A stretch of DNA of 64,000 bases from Budorcas taxicolor (GCF_023091745.1 NC_068913.1:31874501-31938500), one strand, 5' to 3'; numbered from the stretch's first letter, positions 35,090 through 46,718 are shown. Notes: generated by a model from the letters alone, not told the origin. Numbers and translations are program-made.

Positions 35090-36010
35090 CTCAGCAGACA
35101 GTGACAAGATGAAAGTGGCATTTAAAGTAGATTAGTCTGGCAGTGGCATGAACATGAGTTTGGAGAGGAGAAAGCTTGGGGTCAGGGAGGGCAGATAGGT
35201 AGCTGCTTCTGTGATCCAGGAATGAGCTGATAAGGGCCGTGGCTCAGATGAAGGCAGTGAGAATGTGAGGGGTGAAGACACTTGAAGAAAGGCATTTCAA
35301 AGAAAGATTTGATGGGATTTGGAAACTAAATAGTGAATAGAATCATAAAAGTGATTTGACGATTTTGAACCTTGAAAAAAGAAACCTTTTGATAGAGTAT
35401 ATATGTTGAAAAGAAGAGCTTGTTTAGTTCTGAAAATCTTGAATTTAAGCTGATTGCAATATGCCAATACTGAAACGCTCTGGGGATAGATGAAAATATA
35501 GGATTGCACTTAGATGAAAAGATTGATGAAGAACTACAGAGTCTTCTACAATGAAATGATGACCACATAAATTGCTAGATAGATGGAAAACAAGAAAAAC
35601 AGAAAAGCCTCAAACTGAATTTTGGACTGTGATGCATATTGTTAAGTGGGCAGGAGAAGCAGGAAAGACCGAGGAAAGAAATTAATACAGAAAGTTTAGA
35701 GTATGAGAAAAAAACCAGAATCGTGTGGGGTTCTGAAGCCCAAAGATGAGCCCGTTTTCAAAAGATGGGTGGTACTGACAGAAAATTGTCAAGGAGGAGC
35801 TCTGAAGCAAAGACAAAGGCCAGGCTGATGTGATTGGTGCCCTTTGCAGAGAAAGCATGAGTGGTAGCCGCTGACTGAGATTAAGAACAAGAGCCTGGTG
35901 AGAGGGAAAAGTGAAGGCAAGAATATGGAAATTTAGCTGGAAGTGGAAAGAGAAAAATAAGACACTGGCAAGAGAAGCACTACAGGTTCAAGGAAAGTTG
36001 ATAATATATG
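35090..36010 (+). repeat. ancient interspersed repeat, family not assigned
   Basis: The purine-rich texture ('attagtctggcagtggcatg', 'gtgatccaggaatgagctga', 'ggctcagatgaaggcagtga', later 'gccaggctgatgtgattggt') matches my memory of an old mammalian medium-repeat. I cannot name the family or its ends. No gene is supported. Confidence 0.35.
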
Positions 36011-36842
36011 TATGACAGATATATGGGTGGACTGTAATTTTTATAACAGAGGGATTGAAGACTTTTGGGAAAAAAAGACAAAAGTTTCTGGAAAATAGAG
36101 ATAAATTATGGACCTCATATTGTCAGGTCTAAATTAGGAACACGGCCATCCTTGAGTCACCAAAAGTGAAAGTATTAGTTAATTAAAAAAAAAAAAAAAA
36201 AAGAAGCCTCATGTATGTGTCCCCTACCCCAGCACATCTTCACCAGGTTCAGGTGCAAAAGTCACTAAAGAAAGACTAGCTGGTGTTCCTAGGACAGACT
36301 TCAGTGTAGATTCACTCATCCAAGCACTCCTGATATCAGCTGGCCCTGGTGCTGGGCTGGCCATGCCTTTTTCCTGTATCACGTCAGGATCAACCTGGCT
36401 TTCTTCTTCTGATGCCTCAAGTGTGAAGTCTGGGCACTCTCATCAGCAAGTTAGAAACTCTCTTACCACCCCTTATTTTACAAACTGGCTTTTGGCACAC
36501 AACTTTTAAATACAGGAGGACTTTAAGATCTCATAACTCAGAGAAGAAGTCCATTTGTCCCATATTTATTGCTAGTCATTACTAGTCTGAGGCCCAGCTC
36601 TTTCAACCCTAGGAGTTCCCCTGCCCTTGAATCCCCTCCTGAGACTTTGCCCTTCTGTTGGGGACCTGAGATCCAAAATTGCCTTTCACTTGCCACTTGT
36701 AACCCATCAAGACGCAGTGCTCTTAGTGGTCTCTGATCTACCGAAAAAGATAGAAGAGACGTTATGTAACTAAAAAATGAGTTACAAAATGAGAGTGCTT
36801 TCTAAAAGGATTTGTATCTTAAAAGAGAGAGAACACTTTTGA
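36011..36842. other. unique DNA with an A18 run
   Basis: An 18-base A-tract lies at 36185-36202. No TSD was found around it, so it is not clearly a retroposon tail. No gene seen. Confidence 0.4.
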
Positions 36843-37084
36843 GTGGACCTACCTCATGCGAAGAGTTGACTCATTGGAAAAGACTCTGATGCTGGGAGGG
36901 ATTGGGGGCAGGAGGAGAAGGGGACGGCAGAGGATGAGATGGCTGGATGGCATCACTGACTCGGTGGACGTGAGTCTGAGTGAACTCTGGGAGTTGGTGA
37001 TGGACAGGGAGGCCTGGTGTGCTGCGATTCATGGGGTCGCAAAGAGTCGGACATGAGTGAGCGACTGAACTGAACTGAACTGAA
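36843..37084 (+). mobile_element. BovB 3' tail, short, well preserved
   Basis: Only the last roughly 240 bases of BovB are present, from 'cctcatgcgaagagttgact' to the 'tgaactgaactga' pentamer tail. The C-terminal frame is intact through KSRT. No TSD could be identified. The low divergence suggests a recent copy. Confidence 0.93.
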
Positions 37085-37639
37085 ATCCAGTTTTAAGCAA
37101 TCTGAGGGAGTAAGATAAAATATACTGCACAACTTGCCAGGAGATGTTTTGGGGAAAGTCAGAGATATTTCTTGATCCTCTAAATTGTGCGGGAGTCTAA
37201 TATCACTAAGGAACAGGGCTGGATCCACCTCATTCATTCATTCATTTATTCAAAAAATGTTTGGTCAGCTTATATCTCATGCTAGATACAGAGTGCCATC
37301 CAAGTGGTGATGAACAAGCAGGCCCAGCAGGGACCTTGTCCTCAGGGTCATGGCGAGCCTGTTAAAAAAGGCAGACACCTAATTAGGGTACTATATGACA
37401 CTGCTGCAGAGCTCCAGGACTGAGGCTCTCCAGCGGAGACCATTGTCCTGCCTTTGTAGTCCCCTGTCTTCCTTTCCTCCACCCTATAGGTCCTCCCTCG
37501 CTCCAGGCCCTGCTTCCCCCAGTTTCGAATTCTGCCAGGTGATAGAGTCTTCCTGACCCCATAGCTGGGGTCTCCGAGCAGTCTGGTTTCCACATATTAG
37601 TGGATTTAGCAGCTGGGCACCATGGGTCCACTCCTGGCT
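37085..37639. other. old repeat traces, no gene seen
   Basis: A (TTCA)n-headed segment ('attcattcattcatttattc', then 'gtgatgaacaagcaggccca') at about 37230-37345 resembles an ancient mammalian repeat that I cannot name. The remainder is unassigned. Confidence 0.35.
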
Positions 37640-37865
37640 CCAAATGGCTTTGGCTTCCTCACTGCAGACTGTTACTCGTGCTGCTCCTGCTCCCAGGAAT
37701 GGCATTTGCTTAAGCCTTTGCCATAGCCCTTATGCTGTTTTGCCCTCCTGTTTAGTTGGTTCCATTTCTACATCTGTCATCAACCTGCAAGGTCAGAGGT
37801 CATGTCTTTTTAATCTGTGTATCCCCTATAGCGTGTTTGTGTTTTTGGTGCTCAATAAATGGTGA
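37640..37865 (+). repeat. L2 LINE 3' end, ancient (first of two)
   Basis: L2 order: 'ctgctcctgctcccaggaat', 'ggtcagaggtcatgtctttt', 'ttggtgctcaataaatggtg'. Confidence 0.6.
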
Positions 37866-37904
37866 TTTAAATGTGTTAAGAGCTCTCCCTCCAGTCTGTT
37901 TATA

Positions 37905-38215
37905 GAAATCCTGTGTACCCTTTGATGACCCAGTTAAACGCTGCCTCTGCCAGGCAGCCTTCTCTGATTACCTCAGCCTCATACCTCCTGCTGAGAGTAT
38001 CTATAGCCTTGGGTTTGAACTACTCTAGTTATCAGTCTCACAAGGGCCTTTGTTCTCTAAGTACTGTACATACATGCCTCGTCTCTGCCAGACTGTAATT
38101 TTTCAGAGGGCATAGGAAATTTCTTCTGAGTCATTCCACCTTGCACATGGTATTGCCTGTAGTTGGATTTCAAGAAGTATGTATTGAATCAGTGTGCTTG
38201 AACAAATAAATGAAG
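37905..38215 (+). repeat. L2 LINE 3' end, ancient (second of two)
   Basis: A second L2-like 3' end in the same orientation: 'tttgatgacccagttaaacg', 'ccaggcagccttctctgatt', 'ccttgcacatggtattgcct', 'caagaagtatgtattgaatc'. Confidence 0.6.
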
Positions 38216-38388
38216 AAAACAGAATCTGAAGAGCATAACCAAATACTCCCTTCATTTATGCTTAGATCTCAGAGTTTGATACAAGTTTAACATGGGCATT
38301 TGTATATCTCTGAAGTGCCTTTTAAAAATAATGATTGTCATTAATTTGATTTTCCAAGTAAGTAAGGACCACAGTCACTGAAGAAAAA

Positions 38389-38830
38389 ATATTTTTTAAA
38401 AATCTATTTTATTGAAGTAGAGTTGATTTACAATGTTGTGTTAATTTCTGGTGTACAGAAATGTGATTCAGGTATACATATGTATACATGCACATATATA
38501 TTAATATGTACATTCTTTTCCATATTATTGTCCATTATGGTTTATTACTATATATAGTAGGACCTTGTAGTTTAATCCATCCTATGTATTCTAGTTTGCA
38601 TCTGCTAATCCGAAACTCCCAGTCCATCCCTCCATTGTCTGTTCTCTGGGTCTGTTTCTGTTTTGTAGGTTAGTTCATTTGTATCATATTTTAGATTCTA
38701 CAGATAAGCAATATCATGCAGTACTTGTCTTTTTCTGACTTACTTCACTTAGGATGATAATCTCTAGGTCCATATATGTTACTGCAAATGGCATTATTTC
38801 ATTCTTTTTTATGGCTGAATAATATTCCAT
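38389..38830 (-). mobile_element. L1 3' end, carrying a nested BovB at its 5' edge
   Basis: Reverse complement of an L1 3' untranslated region: 'ctattttattgaagtagagt', 'taatttctggtgtacagaaa', 'taggaccttgtagtttaatc', 'ataatctctaggtccatata', 'atggctgaataatattccat'. A 10-base repeat 'tgaagaaaaa' lies at 38379-38388 and 39144-39153, beyond the BovB that follows. The L1 TSD therefore encloses both elements. Confidence 0.88.
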
Positions 38831-39134
38831 TCTAAAGGAGATCAGCCCCTGGGTGTTCTTTGGGAGGAATGATGCTAAAGCTGAAACTCCAGTACTTTGG
38901 CCACCTCATGCGAAGAGTTGACTCATTGGAAAAGATTCTGATGCTGGGAGGGATTGGGGGCAGGAGGAGAAGGGGACGACAGAGGATGAGATGGCTGGAT
39001 GGCATCACCGACTCGATGGACGTGAGTTTGGGTGAACTCTGGGAGTTGGTGGTGGACAGGGAGGCCTGGCGTGCTGCGATTCATAGGGTCGCAAAGAGTC
39101 AGACACGACTGAGCGACTGAACTGAACTGAACTG
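38831..39134 (+). mobile_element. BovB 3' tail, nested at an L1 end
   Basis: The last roughly 300 bases of BovB run from 'tctaaaggagatcagcccct' to the 'tgaactgaactgaactga' tail, with an open C-terminal frame to KSQTRLSD. Its probable TSD is 'aatattccat' (38821-38830) and 'aatattgcat' (39135-39144), 9 of 10 identical. The first copy is the last bases of the L1. Confidence 0.93.
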
Positions 39135-39153
39135 AATATTGCATGAAGAAAAA

Positions 39154-41870
39154 TCTTTGTGATAAGAGATAAAGTTCATTGTAACGTCCAGATTATTATA
39201 TATTTTCTAAAATATTGGGCCTTCAAGAGTATGGAGGTTAAGACTCTTTCCTTTACTGAGTTTAAAGCAAGTAGCTGGACTTTTTCCCCTTATACCTTCT
39301 TTTCTCTTCTCTTACTTATTATTTTTAGTGCTATTACTATATCCAGTAGCCTTCTTCCTTCTTCTCTTCTCAGTTCAGCTTATTAATCAATAGTTATTTA
39401 TTAATCACCTACTATATGGCTGTGAATCTGCTCTAGGCTTGAAGAGCTGACAACTCAGCTGATTGAACTAAGGTTTAAAGCATGAGACACACCCATGGAG
39501 TAAGGAACCATTGGTTAATAACACAACGACACTTCAGTGCATGGATTTTGCAGACTCTATTTTGGATTCAGAGTGAGCAAGTAGATGTCTGACTCTTCCT
39601 TGTGCTCCAGAACAGCTGGTTGAATAACTGAACAGAGAATGAGCTTGGTACCACTGAACTTATAACCTCTAGAAGGGAATTGATAGCCAGTGCAAGGAAA
39701 AGATTTGCTTCAGTCTGCAATGAAATCAAACTGCAATTCAGCATCCTAACTTCTTTTCTCTTGATTTTGCCATTAAAGCTTATTGTCTTCTTATAGTAAA
39801 TTACTAATGAGGTTACTAAAATCATGAAGGAGAGCAAGCTAAGAAAACTACAAAACCATACTCTGCTAGGACTAATGAAACAATATTGCCAAGAAATTAA
39901 CAAAGTCATTTTTCATTCCTTTATAGCAAGGGAAAACAAAATGAGTGACTAGCTACATAATCTTTCTGGTGAAAATTTTCATATAGATGATGTACAGAAT
40001 AGGCAATGTAATACCCTCAGTAGTGATGGAATAGTGATTTCTCTTTTCTAAAATATAACAGTAACTCACACATCAGTGTATAGGGCAGTAAAAAACTACA
40101 TTGTTCATCTCTACCTTAGAATCATGAATGATTTCGCTTTCTATCTCTAAAAGCCCATAGACTTTTAACTATTGAAAATGGAAGTATCTTGCCACTGATT
40201 TGAGCAGGCTTTTTGACTACAGGAATAATGATCTGTGGGATTTTTAATTACCTAGACTCCCAGTAAGAGTTCTTGAGAACTTTAAAAAAAAAGAAGAATA
40301 TGACCCAGTGTATTAAAGGTACTTAACAAAATGGGATGTGCTCTGGGGAAATTTAGGTTTTATAGCAAAGAAGCTGTCACAGATGCTAAGAATTGAATCC
40401 CTTGTGCTTCAGAGAAGTCTGGACAGAGAAACTTTCAAAGAAGGTAGATGAATACTTCTCAGGGGAACTTTTGTACAAGTAAATAGTCTTCAGCCATCTT
40501 TGTGATTACAATTTTATTATCTACATATGCCTTGGGCATGTTGCAAATCATAAACTCACACTCCGAGTGACACCAGCTGCAAGCGCGCACTGGTTGACTT
40601 TTCAGCTCGTATCCATTTGTGTGTTAAAGAGCTGATACCATGGGCTCTTTTTTCCTCACACCTATAAGCCAAAGTCATTGTCCTGTCAAGCATATAATGA
40701 TTTTAGTATTTTTGGAGTGCCAGCTATAGGATTTTTCCATTGCATTATGGAGCAGCAGCCCTATCCATAATGTGGGGAGCGGGAGAAAGAAAGGAAGTTG
40801 AGTTGAGAAAGATAAAGGAAAGAAAAGAAGAAATTTTCTATTTGAAATACAGGACCCGAGCTGCTCTCAGTGGCTGTCCTGAGTGAGCTATGTGATTTGT
40901 CTGCAATGCTTTCAGCGCCCCAAGGCTCATCAAAATGGCAAATATTTTTAAATGAGCCTCTTGCCCTCAAGTTTCTGAGAGCTGAGCCCTGCAGGAAACT
41001 GATATGATGTACACCTACCTTCAAACTCCACTTGCAGTGTTTGCCTAAGCCCACTTTTGTCTGGTTTCTAATCCATTGGGTATTAATGTTAATCTGATAT
41101 TTCTGAAGTGCTTAAAGGTGTTTGTCTCTGAAAGGCACTGAGGAAAAGTGGACTGATGGATTGTCTGTGGATTTGACAGGAATTCAAATTTTGAAAAACA
41201 AACCTACTTATCTGAAAGTCCCAAATAACGATCATATGTTTCCTGAAAATAAGAGCAATACATAAAGAATCTTATGAGATGGTGTCACTAATTTCCATGT
41301 TTGCCGCACCATTTTAGCACTCCCATAAAACTGTAGTAGCTTTAACAGAAATATGACCAGATGAGGCATATTTTATTCCTCCACATGCAAGCCGAATGAA
41401 TAGAAACTTCAAAACATTCTTAAACAGTCCCTGCCTTCAAATTTAGGGGAACATTTTAAACTATATGTCTTGTTAAAGACCCTCTGTCTTTAACATGGGG
41501 GCAGATAACCTGGTATCTGGTTATGATTTACAGGATCAGGACAAAGTATAATCAGACAAAATATAATTCTTAGAAAGAAGTTCGGGCTAAGTTTCTTAGC
41601 CCAACCATTGGATCTTAAAAAAGAGCTAGTCAAATCTGCATAACTCCATATTTTACCAAATGTGATGATTTTACAAACTCTTTGTTTCCCACACAGGGAG
41701 CTTCTGGATGGTGGTCCCTACTCTGACAGAGTCTTTGGTAAAACTGTCTTAGGATTCCTCCATGAGGGCCACATTATAGTTGAGGCTTTGAAGTTCTTCT
41801 CAGAAATGAAACTGGTATATTGGGACCAACGATGTCCTATATTGAGCTAAATTCTGTGTCAGTAAGGCGG
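39154..41870. other. unique DNA, no gene seen
   Basis: About 2.7 kb without a confident repeat. A segment near 39380-39430 ('tatttattaatcacctacta') resembles an old repeat. The block at 40540-41060 retains CpGs ('aagcgcgcac' at 40581) and is treated as a finding. No ORF is convincing. Confidence 0.4.
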
Positions 41871-41871
41871 A

Positions 41872-41899
41872 AGTATACATGTTAAAGTATACATGTTAA
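41872..41899. repeat. 14-base tandem repeat, two copies
   Basis: Unit 'agtatacatgttaa' at 41872-41885 and 41886-41899, followed by a partial 'attatacag'. Confidence 0.9.
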
Positions 41900-41921
41900 A
41901 TTATACAGAGGAAAATGTTTA

Positions 41922-42134
41922 TCCCTGTGCTTAGTCACTCAGTCATGTCCAACTCTTTGCAACCCCATGGACTGCAGCCCTCCAGGTTCCTCTGTTCATG
42001 GAATTCTCCAGACAAGAATACTGGAGTGGGTCATCATTCCCTCCTCCAGGGGATCTTCCCAACCCAGGGATCAAACCCAGGTCTTCCACATTGCAGGCAG
42101 ATTCTTTACCATCTGAACCACCAGGCTACCTTTT
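41922..42134 (-). mobile_element. Bov-tA SINE
   Basis: Minus-strand BovA body followed by the head complement ('gggatcaaacccaggtcttc', 'ttgcaggcagattctttacc'). No clear TSD. Confidence 0.93.
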
Positions 42135-42364
42135 TAAAACTAGTGTTTTTAACATGAAAGCAATATATCACCTAAAAAAAAATAGAACATTCAAACAAGC
42201 AAAAGGAAGAAATGTAAACATAGTCACATTTAAGCTTTGATGTCTATCCTTTGAGATTTATATTTATGTATAAAAATTTACTATATATAATATATTTTTA
42301 TTGTAATGAAATATGCTTGAATTTAATTAGCAGTATATATCTAGATAGTGGTATTAGTTACATA

Positions 42365-42465
42365 AGAATATGAATATATTTAATGCTATTGAACTGTACA
42401 CTTAAAAATGGTTAAAATAAATTATGCTTATTTTACCACAATAAAAAATACATATTTTTTAAATA
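42365..42465 (+). mobile_element. old L1 3' terminus, short
   Basis: 'ttgaactgtacacttaaaaa' followed by 'tggttaaaataaattatgct' and an A-rich end. This is the same L1 terminus as at 17300-17375. Confidence 0.7.
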
Positions 42466-42668
42466 AGATTCTAAAAAATGTTCTACTCTGTTACTCTTTT
42501 TACACCAATGTGAGACAACAATCTCTCCCTGTTAATACAATTCAAGAGCAGCATCTTAGTGTCTATACTATAGAATATTCCACTTTGTGGAGATGTGCTT
42601 TAGATTATTTAAATCAGTGATTCTCACCCTGACTGCACATTATTATCACTTGGAAAGCTTAAGGAAAA
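42466..42668. other. unique DNA
   Basis: No recognised feature. Confidence 0.4.
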
Positions 42669-42681
42669 AACAGATTACCAA

Positions 42682-42976
42682 TTGGGAGAATGGCATTGAA
42701 ACATGTATAATATTATATGTGAAATGAATCGCCAGTCCAGGTTCGATGCATGATACAGGATGCTTGGGGCTGGTGCCCTGGGATGACCCAGAGGGATGGT
42801 ATGGGGATGGAGAAGGGAGGGGGTTCAGGATGGGGAACATGTGTATATCCATGGCGGATTCATGTTGATGTATGGCAAAACCAATACAATATTGTAAAGT
42901 AATTGGCCTCCAACTTAAATAAATAAATTTATAATAAATAAATAAAAATACTAATAAACTGGGAAAAAAAAAAACA
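42682..42976 (+). mobile_element. ruminant L1 3' end, recent, 13-base TSD
   Basis: Ruminant L1 3' untranslated region ('gccagtccaggttcgatgca', 'ggatgcttggggctggtgcc', 'ggcggattcatgttgatgta') with an A-rich tail. The TSD 'aacagattaccaa' (42669-42681) and 'aacaggttaccaa' (42977-42989) differs at one base. Confidence 0.93.
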
Positions 42977-43036
42977 AACAGGTTACCAAGCCTTACCTTA
43001 TGAGGTTCTGATTCATCCAGTGTGGGGAGGTATGTG

Positions 43037-43259
43037 TGTACGTGTGCTAAGTCACCTCAGTCGTGGCCAGATCTGTGTGACCCTATGGGCCATAGCCTGC
43101 CAGACTCTTCTGTCCATGGGATTTTCCAGGCAAGAATACTGGAGTGGGTTGCCATGTCCTTCTCCAGAGGATCATCCCAACCCAGGGATGAACACATCTT
43201 TCTTATATTGCCTACATTTGGAGGAGGATTCTTTACCACTAGCGCCACCTTGGAAGCCG
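43037..43259 (-). mobile_element. Bov-tA SINE (Bov-tA2-like head)
   Basis: Minus-strand BovA body, then a diverged head ending 'actagcgccaccttggaagc'. The head reads GGTGGCGCTA on the element's own strand, which resembles a CTCF core (see findings). No clear TSD. Confidence 0.92.
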
Positions 43260-44064
43260 AAAACTTGGGTAACAGTAGTGTTTTAAAGGCAAAAGCGTCC
43301 CAAGTTATTCTAATATTCAGTCAGTGATGACGAATGCTGATTTAAATGATCTCTTTTCTTAGACAGTTAAGTCACTTCCTGTCTTTTTAATAATTATATA
43401 AAACTGAAAAGATGAAGTTCAAAAAGATTTTGTAATACACATCCATAATTATGTATCTAATTGCTGAGATATAAGACCATATATTTTATCATCCCAACTC
43501 AGGACCTCTGAGAGTGAATGTGGTGCTATTATTCACTATACATACCAGGATAATAGGTGTGTATACCAGGCCTATTTGGCAAATCTTGTCATTATGGTTG
43601 CACTATTCAAAACATATACAAACCTTTAAGACATTTGGTAGTTTTTATCAAAATGCCATCCCAAAATACTGTATTAATTATATCAAGAGTTTTTGAAAGA
43701 ATTTGTTTCCTGAAACCCACAAAGGCATTAAAAAGCATTCATTCATTCACTTGAATAAATATTTGTTTAACTATTGCTATATGCAAGCTTAGGCTAGACA
43801 TAGGGTTAGCTGTTAGGAGCAGAATCCATTCATAAATCTATCAGGAACAATAGATATTCTACAAATGCATGAGACTACAAATATTATCATTTTATTTAAA
43901 CTTAATAAATGTATTAGTCAAACAGGTATCTTGTTTTAATTTGTATTTATTTGCTCACTAGTGAAATTGAACATGTTGTTTATGACTATTTGTATTTCTT
44001 CTTTTGTAAATTGTTTATTACATCTTAGTGCATTTTGCTATAGTACATGGTTTCAAGTACTTTC
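43260..44064. other. AT-rich DNA with old repeat traces
   Basis: 'cattcattcattcacttgaa' near 43735-43760 heads a segment resembling an unnamed ancient repeat. No gene seen. Confidence 0.35.
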
Positions 44065-44525
44065 CATTTTTATTTTCTTTTAATTGAAGGACAATTGCTT
44101 CACTGTGTTGGTTTCTACTGTACGACATGAATCAGCCATAAATATGTGTGTGTGTGTGTATGTGTGTGTGTGTGTGTGTGTGTGTATAATCCCCTCTCTC
44201 TTGAGCCTCTCTCCCCCCACCCCCCATCCAACCCCTCTAGGTCATCACAGAGCCGGGGCTGGGCTCCCTGTGTTATAGAGCAGCTCCCTACTGTCTGTTA
44301 CACACACAGTAGTGTATACGTGTCCATGCTACCCTCTCAGTTTGTCCCTCCCTCTTCTTCCTCCGCTGTGTCCACAGTCTGTTCTCTATGTCTGCATCTC
44401 TATTCCTGACGTGCAAATAAGCTCATCAGTACCATTTTTCTAGATTCCACATATATGCATTAGTATATGATATTTGATTTTCTCTTTCTGACTGACTTCA
44501 CTCTATAACACCAGCTTATTTTTTT
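44065..44525 (-). mobile_element. ruminant L1 3' end with (TG)n
   Basis: Reverse complement of a ruminant L1 3' untranslated region: 'gtcatcacagagccggggct', 'gtccacagtctgttctctat', 'ctagattccacatatatgca', 'tctgactgacttcactctat'. A TG microsatellite sits inside it. Confidence 0.82.
44144..44185. repeat. (TG)n microsatellite, interrupted
   Basis: About 21 TG units with one TA interruption at 44159-44160, inside the L1 fragment. Likely polymorphic. It produces a meaningless Cys/Val ORF. Confidence 0.97.
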
Positions 44526-44759
44526 TGATGTCAAACTTTTGTACATGGTGGGTTTTGAAAGAAGATTAAAAGTTTTGTGTACTCATACAGTCTATAGATT
44601 GTTTAATAATTTCTGACTTTGGTATTAATGCCATAATTTGCCTGTAATTTATAATGAACACACCTGGTGTAGAATGAAGTAAGAGTCTTACATTAATGAT
44701 TCCAATTAAACAATTACTCAATAACATTTATTTTAAAAAATTATTTCCCCCATAAGAAG

Positions 44760-44890
44760 GAAGGAGGAGAGACAATACAAGGGTAGGGGACTAAGAGGTA
44801 CAAACTATTATGTTTAAAATAAGCTACAAGGATATATTGTACAACACAGGGAATATAACCAATATTTTATGATAACTATAACTAGGATTC
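44760..44890 (+). mobile_element. L1 3'-UTR fragment
   Basis: L1 pattern: 'ggggactaagaggtacaaac', 'ctacaaggatatattgtaca', 'gggaatataaccaatatttt'. Confidence 0.7.
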
Positions 44891-44934
44891 TAGGCTTGAG
44901 CCATGTGTTGCTCACAGGTGCCATCTATGAGCTA

Positions 44935-45143
44935 GAAACACAGAAGGGCAGATTTGGGGCATGAGGGGAGACGCTAAGTTCCCAGTTTGGAGGTTTGGAG
45001 GTTGACGTGCCTGTGAAGCATCTAAGTGGAGACTTCAAGTAGATTGTTAATACATGAGGAGGAACTCATAGGAGGAGTCTGAGCAGAGAATATAAATTTA
45101 AAAGTCACCAACATGTAGATGGTGGTTGAAATGATACAAGTGA
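44935..45143 (+). repeat. ancient interspersed repeat, left part, family not assigned
   Basis: 'catctaagtggagacttcaa', 'gagaatataaatttaaaagt' and 'caccaacatgtagatggtgg' resemble the middle of an old mammalian repeat that I cannot name. It appears to continue after the CHR SINE. Confidence 0.45.
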
Positions 45144-45425
45144 GGAATTCCCTGAGGGCTCAGTGGTAAAGAATCCGCCTACCAATGCAGGAAACTTGGG
45201 TGCTATCCCTGGTCTGGTAAGATCCCACATGCCGCAGAGCAGCTGAGCCCACGCACCAGCTCTCGAGCCTGTGCTCTTGAACCCAGGAACCGCGACAAGA
45301 GGAGCCACCGCAGTGAGAAGCCCACGCTCGGCAACTCCAGAGTGGCCCCTGCTCGCCACAGCGAGAGAGAAGCCCACGCGGCAAGGAAGACCCAGCACAG
45401 CCAGAGTAAATCCGTAACTTAAAAA
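45144..45425 (+). mobile_element. CHR-type SINE
   Basis: tRNA-Glu-like head ('aattccctgagggctcagtg', 'gtgctatccctggtctggta') with the distinctive CHR body ('gatcccacatgccgcagagc', 'ggagccaccgcagtgagaag', 'gaagacccagcacagccaga'). CHR SINEs are shared by ruminants, hippos and whales, so this insertion type predates Bov-tA. An imperfect TSD (near 'atacaagtgag' on the left, 'atacacgagtgag' on the right) borders it. Confidence 0.88.
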
Positions 45426-45560
45426 TATACACGAGTGAGCATGATTGTCTTAAAGTGAGTGAAAACAGGCATTAAAGGGACTAGGGTCCTAAGGAATTTC
45501 AATATGTAAGTCAGGTTAAAAGGGGAAGACACTGACCTAGGGATGATTAAATAGTTAATG
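45426..45560 (+). repeat. ancient interspersed repeat, right part
   Basis: Probable continuation of the repeat at 44935-45143 ('ctagggtcctaaggaatttc'), separated by the CHR insertion. Confidence 0.4.
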
Positions 45561-46472
45561 GGATTTGCGAATAGAAACAGGAAAGGAGGTAAAGGCTTAT
45601 AGGACTAATTTGGTGATCTTTACCCACTGTTAAAACCTTGAGCATTTGATTACATTTCTAATGTATTCTCATGGAAATAGCTTTTTCCTCGCAATGCTGG
45701 GTGGTTGTTTTTTCTTCCCTACCTTTCAATACACTGCTGTAATTCCCATTTACAGAACACAGTTCTAGCCCAAAATGGTTATAGACTCGCTTGCTATATT
45801 GGATGGTTAAGCTCCCCTCTGAGGCTGAGTTAACTGCTCAGAAGCCCTGGGACCAAGTAAGGGCCCTTCATCATTGGAAACTGCCCTCCATCTTCCAGAA
45901 TCCTCTCCTCCTAAGGGAGGGTGAGAATGAATGTGCTTCCTCAGATTCACCATCCTAGGCAAAACTTAGGAACATGCCTGGATCAGCCACCTGGAGCCAA
46001 GCAAGCTCTTCATTTTAAATCAGCAAGGGGCATCCCTAAATTTCAAGGATTAATGTCATTACCTAGGGAGTCTTGTTCAGCACAACTAGTTAGATAGGTA
46101 CAAAATGGTGCTGCCTTGGGGTAGTTTGCAAAAGCATTAGTAGGAAGTAAATGGCGTTAAAGTCAAACTAGTAGTAAAAGGATGCATAGCACACTCTGAG
46201 ATATGGCCTCCACACAGCTTCCCTGTGTCGTGGGCCTCCCTATGACTGATGACACACAGATGGACAAGGAGACTTGATGGATACAGTGACAGCTCATGAA
46301 CCATTTACTGTGGTGACTGCAGTTTCTTGATATCATCTGATCATTCATTTACTCAACAAGCAGTGAGTGAGTGGCCACGGTGTTCCAGGCAACATTCTGG
46401 GCATGAGGGTGCAGCAGCAGGAAACTGAAGACCACGTTTATACTTCAGTAGTAGGGAAATAAGAAACAAGAA
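45561..46472. other. unique DNA, old repeat trace at the end
   Basis: No gene seen. 'catttactcaacaagcagtg' and 'cattctgggcatgagggtgc' at 46345-46410 resemble an unnamed ancient repeat. Confidence 0.4.
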
Positions 46473-46479
46473 CACATTG

Positions 46480-46711
46480 TGCTGTGCTGTGCTAAGTCAT
46501 TTCAGTCATGTCCAACTCTTTGCAATCCTACGGACTGTGGCCCTGCAGGCTCCTCTGTCCATGGAATTCTCTAGGCAAGGATACTGGAGTGGGTTGCCAT
46601 GCTCTCCTCCAGAGGATCTTCCCAACCTAGGGATGGAACCTGACTCTCTTACATCTCCTGCATTGGCAGGCGGGTTCTTTACAACTAGCGCCACCTAGGA
46701 AGCCTAAGGGG
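46480..46711 (-). mobile_element. Bov-tA SINE (Bov-tA2-like head)
   Basis: Minus-strand copy with a complete head complement ending 'actagcgccacctaggaagc'. A short repeat 'cacattg' at 46473-46479 and 46712-46718 may be its TSD. The head carries the same CTCF-like core as the copy at 43037-43259. Confidence 0.94.
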
Positions 46712-46718
46712 CACATTG

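Noticed and set aside
44084..44409. ORFs with Cys-Val repeats
   Set aside because: They are translations of the TG microsatellite inside an L1 fragment.
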